Assembly (NCBI GenBank): GCA_965214115.1
Contig: CBDCAU010000006.1
Location: 62,001 to 126,000, forward strand
Length of the DNA: 64,000 nucleotides
Reading direction: 5' to 3'
Source: Owenweeksia sp965214115
GTDB taxonomy: Bacteria; Bacteroidota; Bacteroidia; Flavobacteriales; Schleiferiaceae
Shown in pieces: positions 9,474-17,941 of the stretch (position 1 is its first letter; the number at the start of each line of letters is the position of its first letter). Both the position numbers and the translations under genes were made by a program. The notes beneath the pieces were generated by a model. That model had not been told where the DNA came from. It saw only the letters and a program-made list of their open reading frames with translations, and did no database searches.

Positions 9474-9604
9474 ATGACAACCCAAACCCAAAAAAACGGG
9501 ATTCCGTGCGCACGGCCCTTATCATTGCGGTCGCCATTTTCGCCACCTCTCTGATTGTGATGGGCGCGGTATTGCTGGTATTGAGCAGGTGCTGCGCAAC
9601 ATAA
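9474..9604 (+). pseudogene. Possible small single-pass membrane peptide split at an A7 run
   Basis: The 455-base gap between gatB and the SRPBCC gene otherwise shows nothing. From ATG 9474 the frame reads MTTQTQKN, then runs out of membrane-like sequence. One base back (-1), the frame reads RDSVRTALIIAVAIFATSLI and then VMGAVLLVLSRCCAT before a TAA ending at 9604, a convincing transmembrane helix with positive residues in front. The switch point is A-AAA-AAC in the correct zero-frame phase, the classic -1 slippery heptamer, but it is also a homopolymer where an indel or assembly error is equally likely. No homologue is recognised. Confidence 0.3.
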
Positions 9605-9713
9605 ATTTGTTGAGTTTGCCACCGAATGTTCAGCAAATGTTATGGGCGGAATATCCACATTTAAAGTGCAACTAACTTTCGTTCAACTTTTTTATATAAA
9701 AAAACCAAAGAAA

Positions 9714-10160
9714 ATGAAATATACTTCTGAAATCGAAATCGACCTGTCCCGCGAAAAGGTAGTGGAACTTTTTGATGATACCGAAAAGATGAAAAACTGG
9801 CAGCCCACTTTGGTGGAATACAAACATTTGGAAGGCGAGCCGCGGCAGGAAGGCGCCACCACCGATTTTCTTTACAAAATGCAGGGCGAAAAAACGATGC
9901 TGATGCAAGAGACTGTTTTGCAAAGAAATTTGCCCGATTCTTATAAAGTTTTGTATGAAACGGCGGGCATCAAAAACGAACTTGAAAATGAGTTTGAAAG
10001 TATCAATGAAAACACTACACTCTGGCGCATCAAAAACAACTATAAATTTTCGGGTGCTTTTAAGATGATGGGAATCGTGGCCAAAAAAGCCTTCAAAGAA
10101 CAGACGATGAAAACGATGCGTCAGTTCAAGGAATTTGCGGAGAGTCAGTCGGCAAAATAA
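9714..10160 (+). CDS. SRPBCC-family protein
   Basis: 148 residues starting MKYTSEIEIDLSREKVVELF. The beta-strand/helix pattern, the paired F-D-D-T-E-K-M-K-N-W-Q-P segment and the long C-terminal helix (KKAFKEQTMKTMRQFKEFAES) fit the START/Bet v 1-like (SRPBCC) hydrophobic-ligand fold. A paralogue of nearly the same length sits at 33831-34271 (shared E-x-FA-x-W-Q, LQxx, LYE..., K...M.QFK.F..S layout). An upstream in-frame ATG at 9642 adds an unrelated leader and is rejected. Ligand unknown. Confidence 0.75.
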   Translation: MKYTSEIEIDLSREKVVELFDDTEKMKNWQPTLVEYKHLEGEPRQEGATTDFLYKMQGEKTMLMQETVLQRNLPDSYKVLYETAGIKNELENEFESINENTTLWRIKNNYKFSGAFKMMGIVAKKAFKEQTMKTMRQFKEFAESQSAK

Positions 10161-10162
10161 CA

Positions 10163-10248
10163 GTTGGCAGTTTACAAATTGCCAACTGCCAACTGCCAAC
10201 TGCCAACTGCCGACTGCTGACTGCTGATTGCCAACTGCTAACTGTCCA
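10163..10248. repeat. Heptamer satellite (GCCAACT) at the helicase 3' end
   Basis: Consecutive 7-base units GCCAACT, GCCAACT, GCCGACT, GCTGACT, GCTGATT, GCCAACT, GCTAACT. The last unit supplies the stop codon and final codons of the minus-strand helicase. The same degenerate heptamer (RRCARTY on the other strand) occurs at several other loci in the window. Confidence 0.85.
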
Positions 10249-12502
10249 AACTCGCCTGCACCATCCGCAGTTTGCCATAGCTGTATTTTTGGTTCAGCCC
10301 GTTGAAGATTTCGCCCAAGCTGGCCTCTTTGTTTTTGGTGAAAAATTCTTGGATTTTCTTAATTTCTTTTTCCTGCAATATCTTGTGGACATCCACTTTC
10401 CCTTCTTTTATCCCGCGCGCCAAGTGGTTTTCGATGGTGGTTTCCGCCAAGCCGCGCTCCGCCGCTATTTCCGCAATTGACTTTCCTTTTTGATAGATTT
10501 CAAACGTTTCTTCGTAGGTGGTTTTGCCCGTGGCCTTGTCTTTCTTGCCATCGCTCAGTTTGCGCCGCCGTCCCGATTTTCGCGATGAATTCTTGGGGTT
10601 TTCCTTGGCCGTTTTCCCCACTTCTTCCTGAATCTTCGCTCGGATTTGCAAGCGTTCCATTTTTTTGTCGGGGCGTTTCTCAATTTCTTTCTCATTAAAA
10701 ATACACTCCGAAACATAAGCTATTTTTTCGATTTCGCCCCATTTTTTCATCAGCATTTGATCCAGTTCGTCCAACGCATTTTTATAGGTTTTTACTTGCG
10801 AAAACTGGCCTACATATTCCAAATGGAGTAACAAAAACTGTAGATTATCCTTAACAAATTCGGTATAGTATTCCTTCCCTTTTCGGATACGTTCGAAAAG
10901 CATTTCATCTTGCTCATTGTGCAACAGCCGTAGCAATTGATTTCTGAATTTGGCAGTATTGGCCGCTTCCTTTATAAAACGGTCTTCCAAAGTGCGCAAG
11001 GCCGCATTCATTTCTTCGTCTTCAAATTCCATCTTGGCGGCCGCCCTATTTTGCACATATTGTATTTGGTTTACGAACACCGAAAAGTCAAAGGTTTGGT
11101 TCAAAACATATTGTAAATATTGCGATTGATTTTGCTTTAATAGTTGAGGTAACTTTTCGGGCGCATTTTTTTCCTCTGAAAATTGCACTACTTTTTTATC
11201 ACAGGAAATGGCGTGCGGCTGAATTTTGGTGCGCAATCTCAGTCCGTCCAAAGAGCGCAAACGGGAAAGTGCCACATACACTTGGCCTGGCGCAAAGGCT
11301 TCGCCCACGTCAATCACAGCCTTGTCAAACGTTAGTCCTTGGCTTTTGTGAACGGTGATGGCCCACGCCAGTTTCACGGGATAATGCGTAAACGTCCCCA
11401 CGGTTTCTTCTTCCAACTCTTTAGTCTCATCATTCACCGTGTATTTTTGGTTTTCCCACGTTTCTTTTTGGAGGGTATAAAAGTCCTCGGATTCAGCCAT
11501 TTTTACCGTAATTTCATCGTTATCAATTTCTGTAACCGTTGCCAGTTTTCCATTGTAATATTGACCGCCCATCGAGTCATTTTTGATGAACATCAATTGA
11601 GTGCCTTTTTTTACCTCCAAAGTTTCAGAAGCGGGGTAAATATTGGAAGGGAAATCATCCTCTATTTCCGCTTTGAAAAAATGAGATTCGCCAGGTAATG
11701 CGTCCAGCTTTGAACGATTGATTCTATCGGCGCGGTAATTATGGGTGGTCAAGGTGATAATTTCCTCCTCATTTTTCGCATCAAGATTCGGTTCAAAATG
11801 CTCATTTAAAATGGCAATATCCTCGGCCGTGCAAATGTCATTGCGCAAATGATTTAAAACTTGGATAAACTTGTCATCGCTTTGGCGGAAGATTTTGTCC
11901 AATTCCAAATACACAAAGCCGCTTTCAGATAGCGCTTTGGCCTCAAAAAAATGCGGACTTTGATAATAATTTTTCAGAACATTCCACTCGTTGTCTTTCA
12001 CGATGGGCGGCAGTTGGTGGAGGTCGCCAATCATTAGCAACTGTACGCCGCCAAAGGGTTGTTGGAAATTCCCCTTGGCGGAACGCAAACGATAATCAAT
12101 CGCATCCAGAATATCGGCGCGCAGCATACTCACCTCGTCGATGATCAAAAGGTCGAGGCTGCGCAGCACTTTTTTGCGGTCGCTATTCAGGTTGTGCCGC
12201 CGCCCCAATGTGTGGGAGGTATAAAAATTGGCCACCTGTCCGAATTCCCCCGCAGGTTTCCGTTCGGGGATGAACGTCCCAAACGGCAGCAAAAACTGGC
12301 TATGAATCGTAACCCCTTTTGCGTTGAGCGCCGCGATGCCCGTGGGCGCTACGATGACGTAGTTTTTGTGGGTGCTTTCAGCGAGGTTTCTTAGAAAAGT
12401 GGTCTTGCCCGTCCCCGCTTTTCCTGTAAGGAATATATGACTGCCCGTGCTGTTCACGAATTGGGCGACGGTGGCGAGGCGGTCGGTAGTTTGTTCGGTC
12501 AT
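10238..12502 (-). CDS. PIF1-like superfamily 1 helicase with C-terminal HTH
   Basis: About 754 residues from MTEQTTDRLATVAQFV. Walker A is LTGKAGTGKTTFLRN (about 25-39), with VAPTGIAALNAKGVTIHSQF typical of PIF1, and Walker B LLIIDEVSML. Further motifs are GDLHQLPP and the UvrD-C-like VHKSQGLTFDKAVID / VYVALSRLRSLDGL. The C-terminal 150 residues contain a Lys-rich linker and an HTH_40-like segment (FEIYQKGKSIAEIAAERGL). Predicted 5'-3' DNA helicase acting on replication or recombination intermediates. An in-frame ATG eleven codons upstream (12535) is less likely. The coding 3' end merges into the heptamer satellite at 10163. Confidence 0.88.
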   Translation of the reverse strand: MTEQTTDRLATVAQFVNSTGSHIFLTGKAGTGKTTFLRNLAESTHKNYVIVAPTGIAALNAKGVTIHSQFLLPFGTFIPERKPAGEFGQVANFYTSHTLGRRHNLNSDRKKVLRSLDLLIIDEVSMLRADILDAIDYRLRSAKGNFQQPFGGVQLLMIGDLHQLPPIVKDNEWNVLKNYYQSPHFFEAKALSESGFVYLELDKIFRQSDDKFIQVLNHLRNDICTAEDIAILNEHFEPNLDAKNEEEIITLTTHNYRADRINRSKLDALPGESHFFKAEIEDDFPSNIYPASETLEVKKGTQLMFIKNDSMGGQYYNGKLATVTEIDNDEITVKMAESEDFYTLQKETWENQKYTVNDETKELEEETVGTFTHYPVKLAWAITVHKSQGLTFDKAVIDVGEAFAPGQVYVALSRLRSLDGLRLRTKIQPHAISCDKKVVQFSEEKNAPEKLPQLLKQNQSQYLQYVLNQTFDFSVFVNQIQYVQNRAAAKMEFEDEEMNAALRTLEDRFIKEAANTAKFRNQLLRLLHNEQDEMLFERIRKGKEYYTEFVKDNLQFLLLHLEYVGQFSQVKTYKNALDELDQMLMKKWGEIEKIAYVSECIFNEKEIEKRPDKKMERLQIRAKIQEEVGKTAKENPKNSSRKSGRRRKLSDGKKDKATGKTTYEETFEIYQKGKSIAEIAAERGLAETTIENHLARGIKEGKVDVHKILQEKEIKKIQEFFTKNKEASLGEIFNGLNQKYSYGKLRMVQASLDS

Positions 12503-12733
12503 TCTTTCGTTAGATTTTGGTGAGAAAGACGGCAAGGTAAAAAGTTATCCTTTTATAATTTAGGAAGCCGCGAAAAAGATTTTAGAGCGATGAATGTTCA
12601 GAAATTCCGCGGTTCGCCTTGCATCGCTTTGATGAAAAAAGTTGCATAGAAAGTATTGAAATCTAAAATTTACTTGAGGCGCCTTTCAATAGGATGAATA
12701 GAAATAGGTATCTCCGGTAGTTCAGTTTGATTT

Positions 12734-12750
12734 AAATCACTCTGTGATTT
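12734..12750. promoter_or_regulatory. Inverted-repeat operator upstream of abiEi
   Basis: AAATCAC-TCT-GTGATTT is a perfect 7-3-7 inverted repeat ending 15 bases before the -7 box of the AbiE-type operon. AbiEi antitoxins in characterised systems bind inverted repeats in their own promoter; assigning this site to that role is an inference from position. Confidence 0.6.
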
Positions 12751-12765
12751 GTTTCAGATAAGGGC

Positions 12766-12773
12766 TATATTTG
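12766..12773 (+). promoter_or_regulatory. -7 box of the abiE operon
   Basis: TATATTTG matches TAnnTTTG exactly and lies 17 bases before the ATG, implying a very short leader. The remainder of 12536-12733 shows no feature. Confidence 0.6.
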
Positions 12774-12790
12774 ACCTTTAAAAGAAATAA

Positions 12791-13411
12791 ATGCGCATCG
12801 ACTATCCCACTTTTCGGCATGAATTCCTGCCCTTCAAAATTTTTTCGCTGTCCGATGCGCAGAAGCACTTCCCCAATTTTGACGGCAAAAGACTGAGCCA
12901 GTGGAAACAGAAAAACTACTTGCAACCAATTATCCGGGGGCACTACACTTTCGCAGAAACGACTGACTCCCAAGAGCTTTGGTGGCTTGCGGCCAACCGG
13001 ATTTTTGAACCCTCCTATATTTCCTTGGAATCTGCTTTGGATTTTTATGGATTTATCCCCGAAAGTGCTTTTCAAATCACCAGCATCACAACGCGCCGTA
13101 CCCAAAATTTTCAATCGGAGCATCGTAATTTTTCCTATCGAAATATGAAGCCCAGCCACTTTTTTGGCTATACACTTTTAAGTTGGGAAAATCATCAAAT
13201 AAAAATAGTAGAACCTGAGAAAGCCTTGTTAGATTTTATATACCTAAATTCCAAGTTAAATTCAGAATCAGCATTTGAATCTTTGCGATGGAACGCTACC
13301 GAAATCATCGAAACTTGTCATTTTAAAAGGATGGAAAAATATAAGGATTCGATGGAAAATTTGGCTTTTCACAAAAGGTTTGAATATTTTAAAAAATGGC
13401 TGAATGCTTAG
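12791..13411 (+). CDS. AbiEi-like antitoxin/transcriptional regulator (type IV TA)
   Basis: 206 residues. The N-terminal winged-helix-like part (FSLSDAQKHFPNFDGKRLSQ ... LQPIIRGHYTF) is followed by the conserved 'Y-ISLESAL-FYGFIPE' and 'KIVEPEKALLDFIYL' motifs of AbiEi antitoxins. AbiEi represses the operon and neutralises the AbiEii nucleotidyltransferase without stable complex formation. The gene overlaps the next one by eight bases. An operator-like palindrome sits directly upstream. AbiE modules act in phage abortive infection and plasmid or island stabilisation. Confidence 0.85.
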   Translation: MRIDYPTFRHEFLPFKIFSLSDAQKHFPNFDGKRLSQWKQKNYLQPIIRGHYTFAETTDSQELWWLAANRIFEPSYISLESALDFYGFIPESAFQITSITTRRTQNFQSEHRNFSYRNMKPSHFFGYTLLSWENHQIKIVEPEKALLDFIYLNSKLNSESAFESLRWNATEIIETCHFKRMEKYKDSMENLAFHKRFEYFKKWLNA

Positions 13412-14180
13412 ACTTCCCGAAATACGAAAATTTTATCCGCCGAATTTGCAGCCCTTCGGAAGTTTTTTACTGCGCGAATATTTGCAACATAAAATTTTAG
13501 AAATCATTTATAATTCGGATTATGCGCGGCAGTTGGCTTTTTTGGGTGGCACCTGTCTGCGTATCCTACACGGCAACCAGCGCTTTTCTGAAGATTTGGA
13601 TTTCGACAATTTTGGATTGAGTGCAAGCGACTTCAATCAAATTTCCGAACTGGTACGGCGCGCGCTGGAATTAGAAGGATATCAAGTGGAAATCAAAACC
13701 GTAAAAAAAGGGACTTTTCATTGTTACGTCCGCTTTCCCCACATTCTTTTTGAAGAAAAATTGAGCGGCCACCGCGAGCAAAAAATCCTCATTCAACTGG
13801 ATACCGAGCCTCAAAATTTTGAATTTGAACCCGAACTAATTTTGCTCAATAAGTTTGATGTTTTTACCGAAATATTTGCTACGCCACTTCCACTACTTTT
13901 AGCGCAAAAATATAACGCCATTTTGAACCGAAAACGAAATAAAGGACGTGATTTTTTTGATGTGGTTTTCTTAGAAAGTTTGGATGCCAAAATCAACTTT
14001 GACTATCTCCATCAAAAAGTAAATATTTCCAATTCCAAAGATTTAAAAAAAGCCGTATTGGAAAAATGCCAAAATTTGGATATTAAAGAAATGGCGGATG
14101 ATGTCGCACCTTTTTTGTTTCAATCTAAAGACCGAAAAAAGGTTGAACTTTTTCCAAAATGGGTGGAGCAAAATTTGTAA
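13404..14180 (+). CDS. AbiEii-like nucleotidyltransferase toxin
   Basis: 258 residues. The DNA polymerase-beta-like nucleotidyltransferase signature is complete: FLGGTCLRILHGNQRFSEDLDFD (GG/S and D-x-D, about residues 51-73), then a second Asp on the strand around KILIQLDTEP and the C-terminal KGRDFFDVVFL motif. Such toxins add nucleotides to tRNA acceptor stems or otherwise block translation. The gene overlaps the AbiEi gene by eight bases, confirming the type IV pair. It appears intact. Confidence 0.87.
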   Translation: MLRLPEIRKFYPPNLQPFGSFLLREYLQHKILEIIYNSDYARQLAFLGGTCLRILHGNQRFSEDLDFDNFGLSASDFNQISELVRRALELEGYQVEIKTVKKGTFHCYVRFPHILFEEKLSGHREQKILIQLDTEPQNFEFEPELILLNKFDVFTEIFATPLPLLLAQKYNAILNRKRNKGRDFFDVVFLESLDAKINFDYLHQKVNISNSKDLKKAVLEKCQNLDIKEMADDVAPFLFQSKDRKKVELFPKWVEQNL

Positions 14181-14267
14181 AAATTTGGGCGTGGCAATTT
14201 GAGCAATATTAGGATTTCAGAAAGACCGGACGGGCGCAGATTTTAGCACGCGCCGCCCCCCATTTTT

Positions 14268-15962
14268 TCAAAAACCCCCCAGCACCTCCATCATTGCCCG
14301 CCGCATTTTATACCGCTCCCTAAAATCGTCCACCAGCATTTCCACCCTTTTCTCGCCGTCTTCCATTTTTTGGATGTTTTTGAGATGCCGCGCCACTTCA
14401 TTATAAATGCTGCGGCCCGTTGAGGTAGCCAGCTCTTCCACCGCCTCGGTGTAAAGCGCCAGCGTTTCTTTCGGGAATTTTTGCTGCAAGGAAGCCCAGT
14501 ATTTCTCAATCAAATCTATGCGGCGCGGGTTTTCCTGTAACAGCGACAATAGGCGTTCGGTATAATTTTCTTCGCTGTAAATCCACGCCAGTACATCATC
14601 AAAACCGTAATATCCTTGGTTTTTTTGTTTGATTTTGGCAATCAATCTTTCGTAGCGTTCCGGCCATTCTTTTTTCGGGTAGGTTTTTTTCAAAATGTGA
14701 TAATACCCCGCGCCGAAATGCCCCGCAAAAAATTGCGCCTCGGCCAGCCGGCGGGTTTCGGGAACGTCCTTTTGCAGTTGGGCAATCTCCAGCAGTTTGT
14801 CGCGCCATTGGTTCTCCGTGGCAAGACGGCCGTGCTTTTCAGAAATCTCCAATCCTTTTTGGCACAGCGTTTTGGCGGTTTCATACTCTTTGGCCGCCAT
14901 CGCTTCCTTCACTCGCATCGCCCTGATTTCAGGCAAATGAATATTTTCGTCCATTAGCTTGTCGGTCTCTTTTTTGCGGCCCGCTTCTTTCAGATAATCC
15001 AGTTTGGTGCGTAGCAACCCCACCATCCCGTAATTTCCGTAAAGGGTTTTCCGTTCCTTTTCGATTTGGGCGTCCAGCAAAGCCAAAAATTGCTCTTCCT
15101 GTTTTGCGGTCGTCATCACCGTGGGCAGGATGTCCAGAAAGTGGCGGTCGAACCGAAAATTGTGGTATTTGCTTTTGGGAAACTCGCCGAGGCAATAGTC
15201 GAAAAGCTGGTCTTTGAGCGGCGGCGGGGCCTGCTGGGCCAAGTCGTGCAGCGTTTCAAAAGCTGTAGTTAAAACGCCGCCCACCCGCCCCGAAGAATCG
15301 TCCATATCCAAAAGGAACGAACAGCCTTCTTCCGTCAGCGCTTGGCAGATGGTGAGCGCCTCCACGAAATTCCCAGCGCCCAGAAGTTGCGCGGCTTTTT
15401 GCACCAAATCTTGCAGCGCGCCCGCCAGTTTTTGGGATTGGCGGTAGTCCACAAATCCGCGGCGGTCGCTGGCGGCGCGGTGCAGGTGGCGCACGATGGT
15501 GCGGTATTTTTCGCCGTCGGCCTGCTCCAGCCTTTCGGCAAAATGGGCGATGAAAGCGTTCTTCAACGTCCGCTCGCGCCGGAATTGCTGAACAATGAAA
15601 TCCTGCAAATCTTCCTTGCCCACCTTGCCAAAAATCTCCGCCACTTGGTCTTTTTTCGGTGGTTTCTTTTTGCCGGATTTGGACTTCTGAGCCAGTTCCA
15701 TTTCATCCGCAATGGCGTAAAAAAGCGCCACCGCGTGTTTGCAAATCGGCCCGTGTTCGTAAGGGCAGTTGCATTCCCAACCTTTGATGGTATGTCGATG
15801 GGTGCGCACTTCTACAGTATAGCGTTCCATACCCTCCACCTCGGCCACCCACAGGCCGCCAGCCACTTTTTCCAAATGCCGCACCCGCTCTTCGGCGAAA
15901 TATTCGCGGCCTCTTTTGAGGATTTCCGAGGGGAGATCAGCTTCGAAATCGGTGAGTTTCAT
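14268..15962 (-). CDS. SWIM zinc-finger protein
   Basis: 564 residues. A SWIM-type zinc motif CxCx(n)CxH is seen as CNCPYEHGPICKHAVALFY (about residues 64-82). The rest is a long helical region resembling TPR-like solenoids (repeated A-x-x-L-C-Q-x-L, L-x-x-Y-x). In Bacteroidota such proteins are often encoded near SNF2 helicases; here the neighbours are AbiE and an AAA ATPase, with no SNF2. The role is probably DNA or protein binding, otherwise unknown. It is divergently oriented from the AAA gene with 161 bases between them. Confidence 0.8.
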   Translation of the reverse strand: MKLTDFEADLPSEILKRGREYFAEERVRHLEKVAGGLWVAEVEGMERYTVEVRTHRHTIKGWECNCPYEHGPICKHAVALFYAIADEMELAQKSKSGKKKPPKKDQVAEIFGKVGKEDLQDFIVQQFRRERTLKNAFIAHFAERLEQADGEKYRTIVRHLHRAASDRRGFVDYRQSQKLAGALQDLVQKAAQLLGAGNFVEALTICQALTEEGCSFLLDMDDSSGRVGGVLTTAFETLHDLAQQAPPPLKDQLFDYCLGEFPKSKYHNFRFDRHFLDILPTVMTTAKQEEQFLALLDAQIEKERKTLYGNYGMVGLLRTKLDYLKEAGRKKETDKLMDENIHLPEIRAMRVKEAMAAKEYETAKTLCQKGLEISEKHGRLATENQWRDKLLEIAQLQKDVPETRRLAEAQFFAGHFGAGYYHILKKTYPKKEWPERYERLIAKIKQKNQGYYGFDDVLAWIYSEENYTERLLSLLQENPRRIDLIEKYWASLQQKFPKETLALYTEAVEELATSTGRSIYNEVARHLKNIQKMEDGEKRVEMLVDDFRERYKMRRAMMEVLGGF

Positions 15963-16046
15963 TGGGTGGTTTTTGGAATTTTTTTTGGGTGGCGAAGGTA
16001 AAGTTCGTTATTGGTCGGGCAGGAAACGATGCTTCCAAAATCCCGT

Positions 16047-16054
16047 TACCTTTG
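16047..16054 (+). promoter_or_regulatory. -7 box for the AAA/TOPRIM-like operon
   Basis: TACCTTTG is an exact TAnnTTTG match 70 bases before the ATPase ATG. No -33 element at normal spacing is evident. Confidence 0.5.
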
Positions 16055-16123
16055 CTTGGGGTTTAGGAAAATCTACAATCCCATTTTCATCTCACTTAAA
16101 ACCAAATATTCGAAATTCCAGCT

Positions 16124-17356
16124 ATGATTAAAAAAATCGAACTTATCAACTTCTTCAGCTTCCAAAAAACGGTTATTGATATGGAGGAGGACATAAATCT
16201 TTTGATTGGCATCAACGGCTCTGGAAAGTCAAACTTCTTTAAAGCCGTTGAGATGCTAAAATCGGGGATGAAAAACGAACTTTCCGAAGTGGTGCGCGAA
16301 TGGGGTGGTTTTGATTCTCTTTTCTGCAAAACTGTTGGCTCTTCTGAATATGCGGATAGTATTGGTTTGAACTTTATTTTGGATAAAAAAAACCTTTCGG
16401 AATTCAATTACTATTTTCAAGATGATATTGAGTACCAAATTATTTTACGAAAAAAACCCGCTTTTGATAATTATGATGTGGTGGAATGGGTAAATTCCGT
16501 GAAAGAAAACAAGTCTAATTTCACCCTGCTCAACTTTCAGCACGGACGAGGCTGGATTTTTGAAAAAGAGGCTCAAAATGACCCCAATGAAAATGGGGGA
16601 AACAATGGAACTGGCTGGCAGAAAATACATTACGATGACAAAAATCCTGAAGAATTGGTACTGGCCAGCATCGATGATTCCGACCGCTACCCAGCTTTAA
16701 CGGCCTTGGCCAAGGCACTGCGCTCCATCGATATTTACCATTATTTCGACACTTCCCCAAACAGTCCCCTGCGAAAATCCATCAAAGCCACGGGCAAGGA
16801 AAAATTGTCGGCGCGCGGCGAAAACCTATTCCCTTTATTGAATACTTTAGATATAAAACATACCCCTACTTTTGAGAGAATTACGTGCCATTTGAATATG
16901 GTAAATGAGCAGTTTTCTGATGTGAAATTTCAGCAATTGGGGAACGGCGTTTTTCAAGCTTATTTAAAAGAAAAAAAATTGAATTCGGCCATTCATGCCG
17001 CCCACGTTTCTGATGGTACTTTAAAGTTTTTATGTCTGATGGCCATTTTCTTAAATCCATCGCGCGGGCCAGCCATTTTTATTGATGAGCCTGAAAAAGG
17101 CTTGCACCCAGATATGATAAATCACTTGGCCACGATAATGAGCGAGGCGTCCTATGAATCTCAAATCATAATTGCCACGCATTCCACATTGTTGCTAAAT
17201 CGCTTTAAAGTCAAAAATATCCGTGTATTTGAGAAAGACGAAAGCAACCTTACCCAAATAAATGCATTCTCGGAGGAAGATTTTCAAGACTGGTACACTG
17301 AATTTGCACCTGGAAATATGTGGGAAAAAGGCGAATTGGGCGGGGTCAGGTTTTAG
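16124..17356 (+). CDS. AAA/ABC-type ATPase of an OLD/AbiL-like defence pair
   Basis: 410 residues. Walker A INLLIGINGSGKSNFFKAVE (about 27-46). A long middle insertion is followed by a signature-like VSDGTLKFLCL, Walker B AIFIDEPEKGLHP and the H-loop IIIATHSTLLL, the SMC/RecF-like AAA_21 layout. It is followed five bases later by a TOPRIM-like reading frame, the gene order of ATPase plus nuclease-like partner in AbiL/RloAB and related anti-phage systems. The ATPase itself is intact. Assignment to a specific system is not possible by eye. Confidence 0.82.
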   Translation: MIKKIELINFFSFQKTVIDMEEDINLLIGINGSGKSNFFKAVEMLKSGMKNELSEVVREWGGFDSLFCKTVGSSEYADSIGLNFILDKKNLSEFNYYFQDDIEYQIILRKKPAFDNYDVVEWVNSVKENKSNFTLLNFQHGRGWIFEKEAQNDPNENGGNNGTGWQKIHYDDKNPEELVLASIDDSDRYPALTALAKALRSIDIYHYFDTSPNSPLRKSIKATGKEKLSARGENLFPLLNTLDIKHTPTFERITCHLNMVNEQFSDVKFQQLGNGVFQAYLKEKKLNSAIHAAHVSDGTLKFLCLMAIFLNPSRGPAIFIDEPEKGLHPDMINHLATIMSEASYESQIIIATHSTLLLNRFKVKNIRVFEKDESNLTQINAFSEEDFQDWYTEFAPGNMWEKGELGGVRF

Positions 17357-17361
17357 TCGGG

Positions 17362-17913
17362 ATGGAAAAAATCACCATCATAATAGAGGGGGATTCGCTT
17401 TTACGGGTTGGGATGGGGTCGTTGCTAAGGAGAGCCGTCCCAAACGTGAAGTTGGCGATACAAATGCTTGGCCCATAAGGTGAAGCCATCAAGCGTTTTA
17501 AACTTTTGCAAGAAAAAGGCACTGAAACATTCTTGCTGTTGGTGGACTTGGATAAACCACCAATGGCGCGGGCGGCTGAAATACAGCGACTTTCATTATC
17601 AAAGTACGAGAAGGATATCTTCTTTATGGTACAAGAAATGGAGGCTTGGTTCATATCTCAACCAAATATTCTGAAAGAACTATGGAGGGAAGAGCTTTTT
17701 GCGAAATTTGAAAACAAAAAACCGATGCAGATAGCAAAGCCTGCGCGGAAGCTTTACGACTGCACCAAAAAATCCAAGCGCAAAGGAGGGTATGGTAAAA
17801 TATCAGACGGCGTTTTGCTTTTGGAGAAACTGGAGGCCAGTCAGTTAGAACAAGATTTTCCTGATTTCAAGAAATTAGTCCACAGAATTCAAACGTTGTC
17901 AAAGAAGGAATAA
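17362..17913 (+). pseudogene. TOPRIM-like (DUF4276/RloB-type) partner interrupted by in-frame TAA
   Basis: From ATG 17362 the frame reads MEKITIIIEGDSLLRVGMGS and continues to a TAA at 17476-17478. The same frame then continues without another stop (GEAIKRFKLL, then LLLVDLDKPP) to 17913, about 183 codons in all. The first strand with conserved Glu-Gly (residues 9-10) and the later D-x-D in LVDLD are the TOPRIM metal-binding signature, found in DUF4276, OLD and AbiLii/RloB proteins. A single substitution (for example CAA to TAA) explains the stop. A shorter product from ATG 17506 would lack the catalytic Glu. The pair is probably inactivated unless the stop is read through. Confidence 0.75.
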
Positions 17914-17941
17914 ATCCAAATTCTTTTTGCTGTAAAAAAAA

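Noticed and set aside
17506..17913. Intact 135-residue gene starting at ATG 17506
   Set aside because: The upstream part in the same frame supplies the first TOPRIM strand and starts right after the ATPase, so a nonsense-interrupted longer gene is more likely.
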